The notes under the pieces were generated by a model, which saw nothing but the letters and a program-made list of their open reading frames with translations, did no database searches and was not told the origin of the DNA. A stretch of 64,000 nucleotides of DNA, from positions 3,417,501-3,481,500 of the forward strand of contig NC_060106.1 in assembly GCF_021155765.1 (NCBI RefSeq). Direction: 5' to 3'. A program made the translations under genes and the position numbers. How positions within the stretch are numbered: the stretch's first letter is position 1; every line of letters starts with the position of its first letter. The stretch comes from Diprion similis (lineage: Eukaryota; Arthropoda; Insecta; Hymenoptera; Diprionidae). Below, in pieces: positions 12,081-23,577 of this stretch.

Positions 12081-13309
12081 CTAGTCGAGCTCACTTCCAG
12101 TTTCACTGTAACTGTCACTTGCTGTGTTATCAGGGTTTGCACAGGTAAGTCTTTTCTTGATTCTGTCAATTCGTCGTTGAAGATTGGCATCAGAGATGTT
12201 TTGTTGAACGTCCGTTAGGAGGGAAGTCAAAGCTGCGGTGTCTTGCGTGAAGCCAAGAGCCTTTTGGTATATATCACGTGATCCGTACGTAGAAACCAAA
12301 AATTCAACAGTTTTGTCATAATCGATCGGATAGCTCTTGGTTTCATCATCAAAAATAGTCTTAGCAGGATTTACTTGAAAGATAATATCCTCTCGTGATA
12401 TTTCAGCTTGGCTTAGCCTTTTGAATTTTTTTTTTCTTTTGAATGTTTAGGTTTTTTTGGCTCAGGACTTTCTTTTTTCCCAGTGTTTTCAGTGACAGCA
12501 CTAGAAGCGGAAAATGCAGTAGAGGTAGAAAGTTGCCTTTTTGTTCGAGGTGCAGGAGGAGTCATTTCACTTGTGTTGGTCTCATTATTTTTTTTAACAT
12601 TAGATGGTTCGGCCGGTGTGGACGCCTGCGCGCTACTGCTCGCCTGCGTGTTCTCTTGTTGTATGAGAGAGGAAGGACCGCTGTCAGCATTTCGACAATC
12701 TTTTTGCAAGTGACCCTCCTCCTTACAAAGATAGCAGGTTAATTTCTCTGTAGATAAATAGATCCAGAAATCGGTACCATCGTACGAAATTTTCAGTGAG
12801 GAAGGGAGCTTGGATACGTCGTCCGGTTGTATGTATATTTGTCTCCTAAAACTAGGGATGTGCGACATACCAGCACCAGCCGAGCCAACACGAAGGAACA
12901 ACATTTGTGAGGTCGGTGTAATGTCATGTTTGAAGAGTTCTTCGATGATAACACTGTGAGGTATTATAGGGCAGGCATTGGATATTATTATTCTCTTTGA
13001 CTTTGTCATCAGAGGCTTAATGTCGAGCGTATGTTCGCCTAAAGTGATTTTTGTGGAGTTTTCCGTGAGTACATCAGCATTTTCTTTGGTGTTAAGATAG
13101 GCGCACACGCGACCACCCGAGATTCTTGAGATGAATCTGATATTTTGTGGAACTGTAGACAATTGCGAAATATATTGTTGGATAGAGTAGCCCTCAATTG
13201 CGTCTACTATAATAGCTTGTTCTCTGGTGGGAAAGACTAATTGTCGTGGTTGCTTTACAGCTTGTGAGTAGGCAGCTTTGGGTGAAGGGGGACCGTTTGA
13301 TTGTGTCAT
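12081..13309 (-). pseudogene. LINE ORF1: RNA-binding zinc-knuckle protein, one frameshift
   Basis: The main open frame, 13,309 to 12,413, starts MTQSNGPPSPKAAYSQAVKQ and carries an RRM-like central region (RFISRISGGRVCAYLNTKEN) followed by a CCHC knuckle, CYLCKEEGHLQKDC, then a Ser/Thr/Pro-rich and Lys-rich tail. The tail runs into an A-rich tract near 12,420-12,440, after which the coding sense continues in another frame to the stop at 12,081 (QAEISREDIIFQVNPAKT, later TQDTAALTSLLTDVQQNI). This is the standard nucleocapsid-like first ORF of I/Jockey-type LINEs, which packages the RNA for retrotransposition. The start codon is the first ATG after the leader; ORF2 begins about 60 bases after its stop. 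Confidence 0.8.
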
Positions 13310-13400
13310 TTTGATAAAAATGACCGTTGCAAGTGTTTCTTGCTATCAGAAACACTTGCAGCTCCTTTCAAAAGAAAAAGAACAAGAATTTGAGTTCGTG

Positions 13401-16037
13401 AGTGGGGCTCCGAAGAGCTATACTCTATAGTACACTACACACACTGACTAGTTCGATTGTACACAGTTCGAAAATGTAAACACACGTAGACTAAGACGTT
13501 GGTACAAGCAACGAATAAACACGTCCGCACAGTGTGACGGCTCGAACCGAACTCCCTCGAGTTGTTGTGTAAAACACCAGAAAGAATGTGATGAAATTGG
13601 ATTGAGATTTAATGATAAACTGATTGATTCGGAGATTAAGAGAACAAATCACTTTGTCGAACAGTTGCTGTAATACTCAGATACATGATGTATTGAATAG
13701 TAGAATCAATAATAAGGTTTCCAATTATTTTTATCTAATTAATCTCATATCATTAGTTAGATATCTTGTTCTTATAGCATTTCTGCGTAGCACGTTGAAA
13801 GACATTCGTAGACATACGCTTGACACAACATCGGCCATTGCCCCAACTTTTTGCTAACGCAAAATTCATTATGGGTAAACTCTTTCTCTGAAGCCAATAT
13901 CACACGTATCCTTTGATCTGAGCGACTTCCTTAGACATCGGTTTTCAGGTGAAACAACCGTACTGTTTGTTAATTCAGGCACAAATTATACGACATTGAG
14001 AACTCTTCTTTTTCTGAGAAGGCGGATTCTCTCGTATCGTGAGTAAAAGGCAAGTCCTAGTGAATGCCAGCTGATTGGACATAATTATTCTAACAATAAC
14101 AAGTAAGATAAAGGTGCCAATGATGGACTTCTGAAGTAAATATTATGTTTCCAGTTACAGAACCAAAAACAATGGTGAATGTTCTCATTTAAACCTCTTC
14201 TACAGAATATACGAAAGTGGAAAAGGTTATTGTTAACCTTTGATTCGGTAAAACCGATTTCCTATTTCTTGCATTCAGCCCATTCGTGAGAATCCCTCTC
14301 GATGAATGGACCACTCAGTCACCTCCGTTGGACCACCAAAATAATGAATTTAGAACAATCCAATACTTTAATATATCGGCGTAAATAATGAATTGGTAAC
14401 GGATGAGCAAATATTTTTTTTAAAATGGCGGTCTCAAAAGTTATAGAACTATATAAGATAGTACTTATACGATACATAGGTTATCATTTTGAAAGTATGA
14501 CAAACAAAACAATCTTTTTTTCTGAATTTCACAATTCTGCGACGAACGAAACAATCAATCTGTTCGATCTAAACCAAATAAAAACTACATAAACATCTTT
14601 TTCGATGAACCTTTTGATCTCTTTTAAACTATCACAGACATAAAGAAAAATTAACTTCTTTGAGTTTACACTCTGTGAATAACATATCTCTAATATCTTC
14701 ACTAATTAAAAACCAGATAAAAGTCTTTCTTTATCGACGTAGTACACCTGCTGATCTTGTCTATAAATACGATAGACAAACAAAACCATCTCTTTCTTTT
14801 CAAATATATAAAAACAAAATAAAAACCTCAAATAAATTGTTAGTAACTCAGAAAAGGAGCTCTTGCAAAACTCTCTCATACCAACTTGAAAAAAAATGAT
14901 TATTACAAAAATATGAAAAACGAAAACACTGCGACAACCGAATGTTCCATATTCTATACTGCAGTTATTGCATTCATCCACAGTTATTGCAAGGAAACCG
15001 TTTCGTTCCTTATTTAACCCCTGCACACCTTTCGTGCACCTGTGTATTACAAACTAAACATCTTATTATATCCTCCACATGTGATTGTTAGCACATCAAA
15101 TATTACCATTCTTGATTTTCATTAGACCGGTTACTTTTTCTTTTGGGTGTTGTCAAGAGTTTTTTTTTACCAGTTTCCTTTGAAGGCTCGAACATTGGGT
15201 GGGGAAACTGTCTGTTTTCTTTTACATTATACGGACTACTGGTCCTATTGTAAGCTTTGTGGATTGTAAGCTTTTGGCGTTGGAGGTATCTGATCAATTG
15301 GAACGGGCAGGACGGGTGGTAGGGTATTTCCGTTAGATTTCGACGAGTCCATCTCTCCATACAGTTCTGTACTGTAACGTTTCTGGACTTTTCGGATCCG
15401 AAGGAGGTAGGGAGGAGGGGGGAGGGGGGAGGAGACACAGCTGTAGATCATTCGTTACGCTTCCCGTAGTATCGCACACCACGATGCATTGCCATGCAGC
15501 TTTTCTAAACACGTTGTGAAATAATCACTTTAATCAATAACCAACTACCAAAAGACTGGCAATTTTTAAAATTTAATTTCGTTGTAAAATAAGAGCGCCA
15601 GTTAATTTAACAATTAGTTTCTGCGCACAGTGAACAAAGTAACACTGTGAAGTCATACTATGAAATCACTAGTGAGGTAAATGTACCAACGAACGATCGT
15701 GTCCCAATTTCTAATCATGAAAAACTATTCTACTATATCGTGAATTTTCTGTTTGAAACTTATTGTTGTCAGTAATAATTCAAGTCTACGTTTATTTTTA
15801 TACGTTCTATTCTTGTTTTTTCATAATCTGTAGCTTATGTCTGAATAAAAATCTCACTCTTATTAAGTCGCGCTACAATAGCGTATATTGAGTAATGAAA
15901 AGAACTACAAAAATGATATTAGTACATGATCTTCCATTCTAATAGTGTAAGTCTCAGGGCAAACTCGAATTCATTCACACCATCGGTATGAGTAAAGATC
16001 TGGATTAGTGAATTTTGTAGAAGTTAATTGATGAATA
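13401..16037. other. No recognisable gene; AT-rich with scattered short frames
   Basis: Longest frames (minus strand 15,103-15,438, 111 codons, starting in a CCTCC-rich stretch; minus strand 14,706-15,026; plus strand 14,660-14,899) show no domain, signal peptide or codon pattern that I trust. The first ~200 bases may be LINE leader. Otherwise I see nothing to annotate. Confidence 0.5.
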
Positions 16038-16434
16038 TTAGAGTGGCGCAAAAAAACGGACTTTTTTTTTGCGTCTCGTGTGACAAAATGTTAGTTTTTG
16101 ATGTTTTAACAGACCATTCCAAAGGACAGCTCGAAAAAAAAATTTTAAGAGGTCACTTCAAATTTTTTTTGAATGTCAAAAATCGTCAAAAAGTTAAATT
16201 AGGAAAATTGTATTTTCAGTATTTTGTTTGATTTTTAATTCATGTCGTGGTGTATTTTTATCAATTTTTTTTTACTAAATAAAAGAAAAAAAATTTATGA
16301 AATCTTAATATGAATATTAAAAAGTCGTTCGAAAAAATCTAAAGAAATGCACCAGCAAATTTAAAAAAAATTATCAGCGACCTCTAAAAATTCAAATTTT
16401 GAACTGAAGCCTTAGAAAACTTTTTTTTGGGTCC

Positions 16435-16537
16435 ACTAGGGGCTCCGCCCCTGCGCGCTTCGCGCACCAACCTCGCTCGGCGCGCTACGCGCGCCTCTGA
16501 TACTCGGCGCTTCGCGCCTCGCACTTTCGTGCGTTTC
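16435..16537. repeat. Cluster of short perfect GC palindromes
   Basis: In about 100 bases there are consecutive small hairpins with tiny loops: GGGGCTCCGCCCC, GCGCGCTTCGCGC, GGCGCGCTACGCGCGCC, GGCGCTTCGCGCC and CGCACTTTCGTGCG. Several are closed by a TTCG-like loop, which is unusually stable in RNA. It sits just inside the left TIR of the element and is far more GC-rich than its surroundings. Function unknown; could form a structured transcript end or a protein-binding array. Confidence 0.75.
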
Positions 16538-16739
16538 ATTCGTTTATTGTTCAGGGAGTAAGAGGTGTACTTTCTGGAGTTTCCCACACTAACCTTATCA
16601 CCCGATTGAATAGAGTGAATATAAGAGATGTCCTTATTCAGTGTTTTATTATATTACTTTCATCTTTAGGCTGCAAAAGTCCCCTTCTGTGTTTCTAAAA
16701 CATCGCACCTTATATCTTGATTACTGAATTCGTATTACC

Positions 16740-18370
16740 GTCGACCTGGACCACGAATGCTACAGAGCGGTGGTTCTGGGCGACGCAAAACATCGTCCCT
16801 GCGACATGTACCGATAAGTACCTAATCAAACAGTTCGTAGCGCTGCCCCTGGACGACGAAAAACATCGTCCCTCTGACCTTGACCACGAATACGCTGGTT
16901 CCTTCGACTTGGGCAACGAATACTACGGAGCGCTGCTCCTGGACGAAGGAAAATACATTCCCGGCGACCTGGACCACGGAAACTACGAAGCGCTGGTCAT
17001 GGACGACTTTACCCATGTACCGCTTATAATCTATGGTAGATTTAACCGCTAATCTATGTGATTCGTCACCCACGATATAACCTTCATAATCGCACCAGTT
17101 TTGAGTAACGTACAAAACGATATCTTCCCTTACCTTTAGGTGATTCTCTTGAGTATTATATACATACTGTGATATCGCCCTGAATAAACAATTCCCACCT
17201 GGCACCATATTTATAACTTTTACACTCATTTCACTGATTTAATCAATTTATCTCTCGTTTTTAAAACTATTATTTTTGTTGCTACCATGACTACTTAAAA
17301 CTGAACGCGATTATCTGACGTCACAGTCGGCAATACTGCAAGTATATTTCGGAATGTACCTTTTCTGGACGACCCCTCGCAACCTTGACTACGAAACTAC
17401 TGAGCTCTGTCCCTGGACGACGGAAAACACATTCCCGTCATCCTGGACCACAAATGCTACGGAGCGCTAGTTCTGTACTGCGGAAAACACACTCCTGTCA
17501 ACCTGGACTACGAAAACTACAGAGCGCTGATCCTGGACGACAATCAACATCCTCCTATTGACCTGGACCACAGATACTACGGAGCGCTGATCCTGGACTA
17601 CGGAAAACACACTCCCAGCAACCTGGACTACGAAAACTACGGAGCGCTGATCCTGGACGACAATCAACATCCTCCTATTGACCTGGACCACAAATACTAC
17701 GGAGCGCTGATCCTGGACTACGGAAAACACACTCCCAGCAACCTGGACTACGAAAACTACGGAGCGCTGATCCTGGGCGACAATCAACATCCTCCTATTG
17801 ACCTGGACCACAAATACTACGGAGCGCTGATCCTGGACTACGGAAAACACACTCCCAGCAACCTGGACTACGAAAACCACGGAGCGCTGGTCCTGGACGA
17901 CAATCAACATCCTCCTATCGACCTGGACCACGAATACTACAGAGCGCTGATCCTGGACTACGGAAAACACACTCCCGGCAACCTGGACCACGAAAACTAC
18001 GGATCGCTGGTCCTGGACGAAAATCAACATCCTCCTATCCACCTTGACCACGAATTCTACGGAGCGCTACTCCCGGCAACCTGGACCACGAAAACTATGG
18101 AGCGCTGGTCCTGGACGACAATCAACATCCTCCTATCGATCTGGACCACGAATTCTACGGAGCGCTGGTTCTGGATTGTGGAAAACATACTCTCGGCAAC
18201 CTGGACCACGAAAACTAAGTGGCGCTAGTCCTGGACGACGGAAAACACATTCTCGGCAACCTGGACCACAAATACTACTGAGCGATGGTCCTGGACAACG
18301 TAAAACACCTTCCCGGCAACCTGGACCACAATAATTTAATAGACTACGAAGCGCTGGTCCTAGACGACGG
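16740..18370. repeat. 60/120-bp higher-order tandem array
   Basis: From about 17,461 to 18,060 the sequence repeats every 120 bases without indels; each 120-bp unit is two related 60-bp halves built on GGAGCGCTGRTCCTGGAC, one half with GGAAAACACACTCCC and the other with CAATCAACATCCTCC. More diverged units with the same core run 18,060-18,370 and 17,370-17,460, and shortened units occur at 16,740-17,010 on the other side of the OTU segment. Neighbouring units differ by a few substitutions, so the array has expanded recently. The minus strand stays open over 195 codons only because the unit length is a multiple of three (QDQRSVVFVVQV repeats). Confidence 0.9.
16822..17229 (-). CDS. Truncated OTU-type cysteine protease running into tandem repeats
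   Basis: The 135-aa frame begins MSVKVINMVPGGNCLFRAIS, matching the active-site block of OTU cysteine proteases (G-N-C-L-F-R-A, Cys nucleophile at residue 14), followed by QENHLKVREDIVLYVTQNWCDYEGYI and YKRYMGK, as expected for the next ~55 residues of the fold. Just where an OTU domain would continue, the frame passes into repeat units (VVHDQRFVVSVVQVAGNVF...), so the rest of the domain, including the catalytic His, is missing. OTU enzymes cleave ubiquitin or related conjugates, and OTU domains are known passengers of several transposon groups. The array lies on both sides of this gene start. Most likely a transposon-borne protease gene cut by array growth. Confidence 0.65.
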   Translation of the reverse strand: MSVKVINMVPGGNCLFRAISQYVYNTQENHLKVREDIVLYVTQNWCDYEGYIVGDESHRLAVKSTIDYKRYMGKVVHDQRFVVSVVQVAGNVFSFVQEQRSVVFVAQVEGTSVFVVKVRGTMFFVVQGQRYELFD

Positions 18371-18715
18371 CAAACACCTCCTCGTCAACCCACCTTCATG
18401 CGTATTACAATTTCAATCTTAAAAACGCTAACTTCATTAATCTTAAAAACGTCAATCTTAAAAACGTTAACTTCAAGCGATTAAAACCTTTTTTTATACA
18501 TAGATAGATAGATAAAATTATACCGTAACGAGAAAAAAATTTTAAAAAAAAATCGATTTCTGACAATTTCTGACGTTTTAAAAAATGTGGAGTGACCTCT
18601 TAAAAATTTTTTTTTCGAGCTGCCTTTTGGAGTGGGCTCTTCAAACATCAAAAACGAAAATTTTGTCACACGAGACTCAAAAAAAGAAATTGTCGGTTTT
18701 CTTGCGACACCCTAA

Positions 18716-20987
18716 TAAATACAGTAGTAGAGAATTTCCATTTTATATTGAACGGTTTCGAATAATCGATTAATCGCACAACCTTAAAATTGACAGGTAT
18801 TCGACTACCAGGATATCTTAAATCGTAATCTGTATCGATCTTATACTGATGGTTCGCCATTAGTATTATACGCATGCGCTGTCGAACTTTATCCCATTAA
18901 TCAGTCATGCATCGTGACGTGGATGGAACCACATTATTGTTTGCTGTGTCTATCATCTATCGTTGGAAGACTATAAAGTATAATAGTCATTTATGCGACG
19001 AGAGTGTAAGGCGAACTTTTTCACATGAGTGTCGCGACAATCACATGGCATGTCATATATATATTTCGTGACGTCAGAAGCGAGGAAAACGCCATTACGA
19101 ATCCTGCGAGAACGGAAGCACGCATCTTACTCGGGAAATTTTTAAATTGAAGCTTGAATAAAAGTGTACGTGGCTAACTCAGTCACTGGTCATGCAAATC
19201 GCTGATAATGTTTATAATAAAGAATAATGAAGTGAATAAAATCACGCCAAAACAAACATGGCCGATCGGAGCTACCGCATGTTGAATATTCACTGATTGC
19301 ACTGTTTCACAATTTCTTTCACTCTCACCAGACAGTTAGCCACGTACAAAAGCACTCACTTTATTCGGGAAAACTTATACTATCAGTTATTTTTTTGTAA
19401 ATATGGCACGATTCGTAACGGCGTTTTTCATGTGACAGCAGCCCGTTCATGGTCCACAAGAACTATGTCTCGATCTGTAACTGACATCATTGGTTGGATC
19501 TAACAGAACAAGCCAATGAAATCAGCGGCCTTAGTTCACCGTTCAACGTTCAGATGCGCTGCACGTATTTATGACGTCACGATTTGATATTTTCAAGTCA
19601 GGTCAGCGGCGCCTTAAGTAGAGTAACGGCTTCTCATATTACACACCATGTGCGAAAAAGTTCATTTTACGCTCACCGATCGACACTTTGCACAACAAGT
19701 TCACCAACATGGGGCCGAAGAGTATAGTTTGAGATTCGTAAGAATTGCGTCTGAATGTGTGAATATTTACTTGAATAATAATAATAATATAATTTATAAA
19801 ATGGAAATACGATGATCTATAAATGGAGGAAATAGGCTGAAAAATATTGAGCCTGGGTTATAATACAGGAAAAATAAATGAAGAATATGAATAAACAAAA
19901 TAGAGTGAATTTATTATACATTCACCTCAGAAATTGATTTATTCAATGGTAAATCAGGATGTCAAAAATCTCAATCAATTTATATGATAGACGTTTATCA
20001 CCGATATTCATTCACACATTGTGTCGTTTTACAAGTTAATGATTCGGTGGTTTCGTCAGTGAGGCTCGGTGCAGTTAAAAAATTCTATAACTAAACATTC
20101 ATTCGTCACACACTCATACACACATTAGAATACGCCGGTTGATTACAAAGATTTATCATGCCACATAATCAATATTCAAGTTCGGTAGCTGGGGGAAAAA
20201 CGTGGTGAGGAACAGATTATATTTTACGACGTTATTTGACATTGCAGAGGTTGAAATAAATTAGAATGAACTCATTTTTCTGTTTGGAATTTAGCAGCAG
20301 CTCAGTAGATTGGTTAGCCTGATGTTATTGGCATGATGATGGTTCAGATGGATGTTGATTTCATTATCGATGATTCCAGATCTTGTCAGCCACGTTGCGA
20401 GATGTCGTGCACCCGGTGATTCTGCGATGCCTCCGATTATATTTCACAATATTATCAACTGCGTGATTTAATTGTGTTTCTCGACGACACGTTTTCATTT
20501 ACGAGTGTTTTGTTACGTTGAAATAATACTTCAAGTTCGGTAGGTTTAATAAATAGCCCGGGTTAAATACGATTATGCGACTGCAACAAGGGATGAGTTG
20601 TTCGGTAGGTATGGCGTCTTCTCATTGAGTGAATTATCCTCGATCTTCTCTTCCGTCTCACATCTGATTCTAGGTGGCTGTGACGTAACTAGTCAATTGC
20701 ACACATTACGGCACACAAGTCAAGTATGATTTAGAGCGCCTACTATTCAACTTAGGTTATATCATCACAAATGATAACTTTGAACCGTGGAATTTAATGA
20801 AAATGAAAAGAAATATGGACGTTCACACCTCAAATTTTTCCTCCTGTTTTTATCTATATAGACCTAGTATATGCTTTCGTACTTCAACACAATTTTACTA
20901 TGACGTATGTGTTCTAGACGAAATACCCATAGTAAAACAAAGAAAGACGTCTGAGCAAAGTAATGTAATCATTGCGAAAAGTAAAAT
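18716..20987. other. AT-rich DNA with an imperfect ~650-bp inverted repeat, no gene
   Basis: An inverted arrangement is centred near 19,270-19,330: GCGAACTTTTTCACATGAGTG (19,013) against CACCATGTGCGAAAAAGTTC (19,644); AACGCCATTACGAATC (19,090) against GATTCGTAACGGCGTT (19,410); and GTACGTGGCTAACT (19,168) against AGTTAGCCACGTAC (19,336). This looks like an aged foldback element covering about 19,010-19,670. Otherwise I see no gene, and short open frames show no domain. Confidence 0.5.
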
Positions 20988-21123
20988 GATCAATACCTCA
21001 ACTCATTATTATTCACAGTTTGAGAGATTTTATGATCAATACCTCAACTCATTATTATTCACAGTTTGAGAGATTTTATGATCAATACCTCAACTCATTA
21101 TTATTCACAATTTGAGAAATTTT
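20988..21123. repeat. Three tandem 46-bp units
   Basis: GATCAATACCTCAACTCATT begins at 20,988, 21,034 and 21,080, each followed by ATTATTCACAGTTTGAGAGA; the third copy has small changes and tails off near 21,123. A simple recent triplication in non-coding DNA. Confidence 0.95.
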
Positions 21124-22250
21124 TAATCAGTTTACTATGATGATTACAAATAAGATCATTTAATGGTTGACAATAAGATCATTCGAGTTTTATTCTGATG
21201 GAAAACTAATATTATAATATCACGCAGTAATTCATATCACGTTAGTTCTACGATCGTTAGAGTGATTAATAGTTTATTGAATCAGCGAAAAATATTTCAA
21301 CAATGTGCTTCCTCAATTTTTGTCGCTCACAGAAACCTTAGTCTTTCATAATTAAGTACCAATTAATGCGTTGAATAGAATTTGATGGTAAGAGTACCCA
21401 AATTCGACCTCTCGTAACCTTAGATGATCGAGCATAGGTACAATAACCTGAGTACACAAAAAGCACAAATCTAAGAAAATATGATGCCGCATGGTGCTCT
21501 ATTTGTGCATTTCATGAGTATGGTGAAACTATAAAATAATATAGTGACGGTATCACATAACCGTAGAAGCACAATTGATGCATGGAAAGAAATTCAATTT
21601 GAATGACGATGAGTTACAATTACGCAATACCACTCAGTTAGGCCTCTAGGAAATACCACTGGAAAAAATGGACCTGTAAATCTTCTGCCTTAGACTGGTG
21701 TGAAAATAGTATGTTATGCAACTAGTGCGTAAAATGTACGCATGTGTTTCATACGATATTTTTTGCAATGTTGTGGGGAAAATTGAGAACAGAGGTCAAT
21801 GATGAAAAAATTAGATTTAAAACTTTTATACTATTAGTACATGGGCGTAGGTTGGTGGGGGTGTAGGGGGGTTGGGAGAGGCTTCGCCCCCCCCCCCCCC
21901 CCTCAAATAATATTCTTTTATTACTTCAATTAAGTTAAATGTAAACGTCAAATTAAACATCAAAATCTAACGAATATAACCATTTTTTAATTATAAAGCG
22001 TAATAATATAACTGCGCCGTCGCAGACGTGACGAACTCTAGAGTAACCCTTAGTTTACGAGTTGAACCGACAACTACTACTACGATAGACTCTAACTAGG
22101 GGAGGGGGTATACCGTGTACAAAAGTGAATTGATTGAATGCAACGATTTCTTATCAAAGGAGCTTATTGTTCGCATTTCGGTAATTATTATATTTTATTG
22201 ACATCTCATTGTCAGTGATATGCACATGAATGTATCAATCGACCATATCG
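21124..22250. other. AT-rich DNA with a G-rich/poly-C segment; no gene
   Basis: Nothing coding is recognisable. At about 21,845-21,902 a G-rich tract (GGTGGGGGTGTAGGGGGGTTGGG) is followed by a run of 16 C, a local strand-composition switch that could form an unusual structure. The rest is unremarkable AT-rich sequence. Confidence 0.5.
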
Positions 22251-22261
22251 TACCAACAGGC

Positions 22262-22503
22262 GCCATCTCGCGAGGCGATCACAACCCTTTTCAGAGGGAA
22301 AACCGTCTTCTTGAGACGACAAGTTACGGAGGTGTCACAAGATTGCGTAACCATTACCGACCGACGCGCGGGCTCAAGGATGTGCTGACTGAACCAATCG
22401 ATACGCAACATTCAGCCACTGTCTCGCGGGGCTGTCACAATTCTGATTTCTCCAGAGGGAAAACCATCTCCTTGAGATGGCCAGCTCCGGAGGCCTCGTG
22501 GAT
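22262..22503. repeat. Two-copy hairpin-bearing module, ~153-bp spacing
   Basis: GCCATCTCGCGAGGCGATCACAA (22,262) and GCCACTGTCTCGCGGGGCTGTCACAA (22,415) start two related ~80-bp blocks. Each contains CAGAGGGAAAACC followed by a small hairpin (GTCTTCTTGAGAC in the first, CATCTCCTTGAGATG in the second) and a G[TC]TACGGAGG or GCTCCGGAGG end. The loop CTTG/CCTTG is kept while stem bases change together, a pattern suggestive of RNA structure. The identity of the element is unknown to me. Confidence 0.6.
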
Positions 22504-23341
22504 GATTTACTGACAACCAAAGTTGAAGTACGAAGTCTATCTTCCGTTACGTCAGTTTTGCTCCTTTCAAATTTGACGACATTTCCACTGAATTAACCAC
22601 CACGCTCACCAACAATAAAGAGGATTAACATAATTAAAATTTCTTTTCATGATTGTTGTATCCCTCGTGTGGGCAATGGGGAAAGCAAAATTATACTCTG
22701 TAACCACCGGTTATGTGTTTAGTAATATACTCCGCGTAGTGCCCTGGCCACTGATTCGTAAGAGAGTGAGTTTTGAGTAGCCCTCGGGCTTGTCTCGGCT
22801 CCAACATCATACATTGAGCCGTACCACGTGACGTCACTTTATCAGTATGCCACAATAATAAGTCTCATTTTCATGTTTGATGTAAACGTAATGATAAACT
22901 AATATGAAAAATATTTCAAATTAGTATTATTACCACAATAACACAGGTCTGCAAAGATTTTTTTTCATCTATATGAGATGTTTTTGGTGAATATTATGTT
23001 CTTCCGAATGTGCTAAATCCAAAGATGACTTCCATTTCCCTCCATCACGTACAGTATTCTTGGAAAATACAAGGTTTTAGCATAAAAAAAGCATAATAAT
23101 CAATAAGAAACCACCATTTTATCAAAATGATCTAAATAATATTACTCATAAAAGTAGAAAACTATTTCTTCATGAAATGTTCCTGTCATTCATTATTTAT
23201 TTTTTTTGCCCAAAACCTTTCTTTCTTCTCTTTAATGCATCTCTGAACACGTTTCCGCTTTTCGTTATCTGTTTCCCGAATCATTATTGACATAAGTGTA
23301 TAGAATTATAGAAAAAAACTGAAAGAATTTATAAGCCATAT

Positions 23342-23577
23342 TGTTACACTGGGCAATGTAACAAATAAAATTGTGGGTCAGTTTTAAAATATATGGTTTA
23401 TTAAAGAAACGTCAGATAGCTTTTACGTCTAAGACAAGACTGTTTTTTACAATAATATCGGTTTTTACACTAACCTTATTCATTTTAGAACATATGAGTA
23501 TCTTACGTGTCTTTTTTTTATGATGACTACTAGATCCTTGAAAAGGGGGGAGACGGGTAATTTCAACCTTTGTAACA
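23342..23577. mobile_element. Solo LTR, copy 2, TSD ATAT
   Basis: A 236-bp segment, TGTTACACTGGGC...CCTTTGTAACA, flanked on each side by ATAT (23,338-23,341; 23,578-23,581). It matches the segment at 2196-2471 along its whole length with substitutions and small indels. The TGTTACA/TGTAACA ends, 4-bp duplication and lack of internal retrotransposon sequence fit a solo LTR left by recombination. Confidence 0.75.

Larger units (their letters stand above)
7765..13400 (-). mobile_element. I-clade-like non-LTR retrotransposon (LINE), defective
   Basis: Minus-strand order is ORF1 (zinc-knuckle protein), apurinic-type endonuclease, reverse transcriptase, RNase H and a C-terminal Cys/His motif, the layout of I/Jockey-group LINEs that keep an RNase H. 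The 3' end is placed at the short A run (T run on plus, about 7,765-7,771) after the ORF2 stop; the 5' end is placed in the leader upstream of ORF1 and is uncertain. Frames are broken in several places, often in A homopolymers, plus a ~265-bp insertion in the endonuclease, so this copy cannot move by itself unless some breaks are assembly errors. Confidence 0.85.
16038..18715. mobile_element. DNA transposon-like element with ~190-bp TIRs and TA duplication
   Basis: The left end (TTAGAGTGGCGCAA at 16,038) and right end (TTGCGACACCCTAA ending 18,715) are inverted repeats of each other over ~190 bases; shared blocks include CTCGTGTGACAAAAT, TTTTTGATGTTT, CAGCTCGAAAAAAAAA and AAGAGGTCACT. Both ends are flanked by TA (16,036-16,037 and 18,716-18,717). 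Between the arms lie a cluster of short GC palindromes, the start of an OTU protease gene, and a long 60/120-bp tandem array. No transposase is recognisable, so the element is non-autonomous or has lost its transposase to the expanding array. The interior is much more GC-rich than its surroundings. Confidence 0.72.

Noticed and set aside
15103-15438. 111-codon minus-strand frame
   Set aside because: Proline/serine-rich low-complexity start, basic end, no domain and no supporting context.
17467-18051. 195-codon frame of VVFVVQV repeats as a gene
   Set aside because: It is produced by the 120-bp array; no start context, no domain, and frames are open on the other strand too. Kept as a repeat, with the coding idea only as a question.
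17461-18060. CRISPR array
   Set aside because: Units are contiguous and alike throughout with no unique spacers, and the DNA is eukaryotic.
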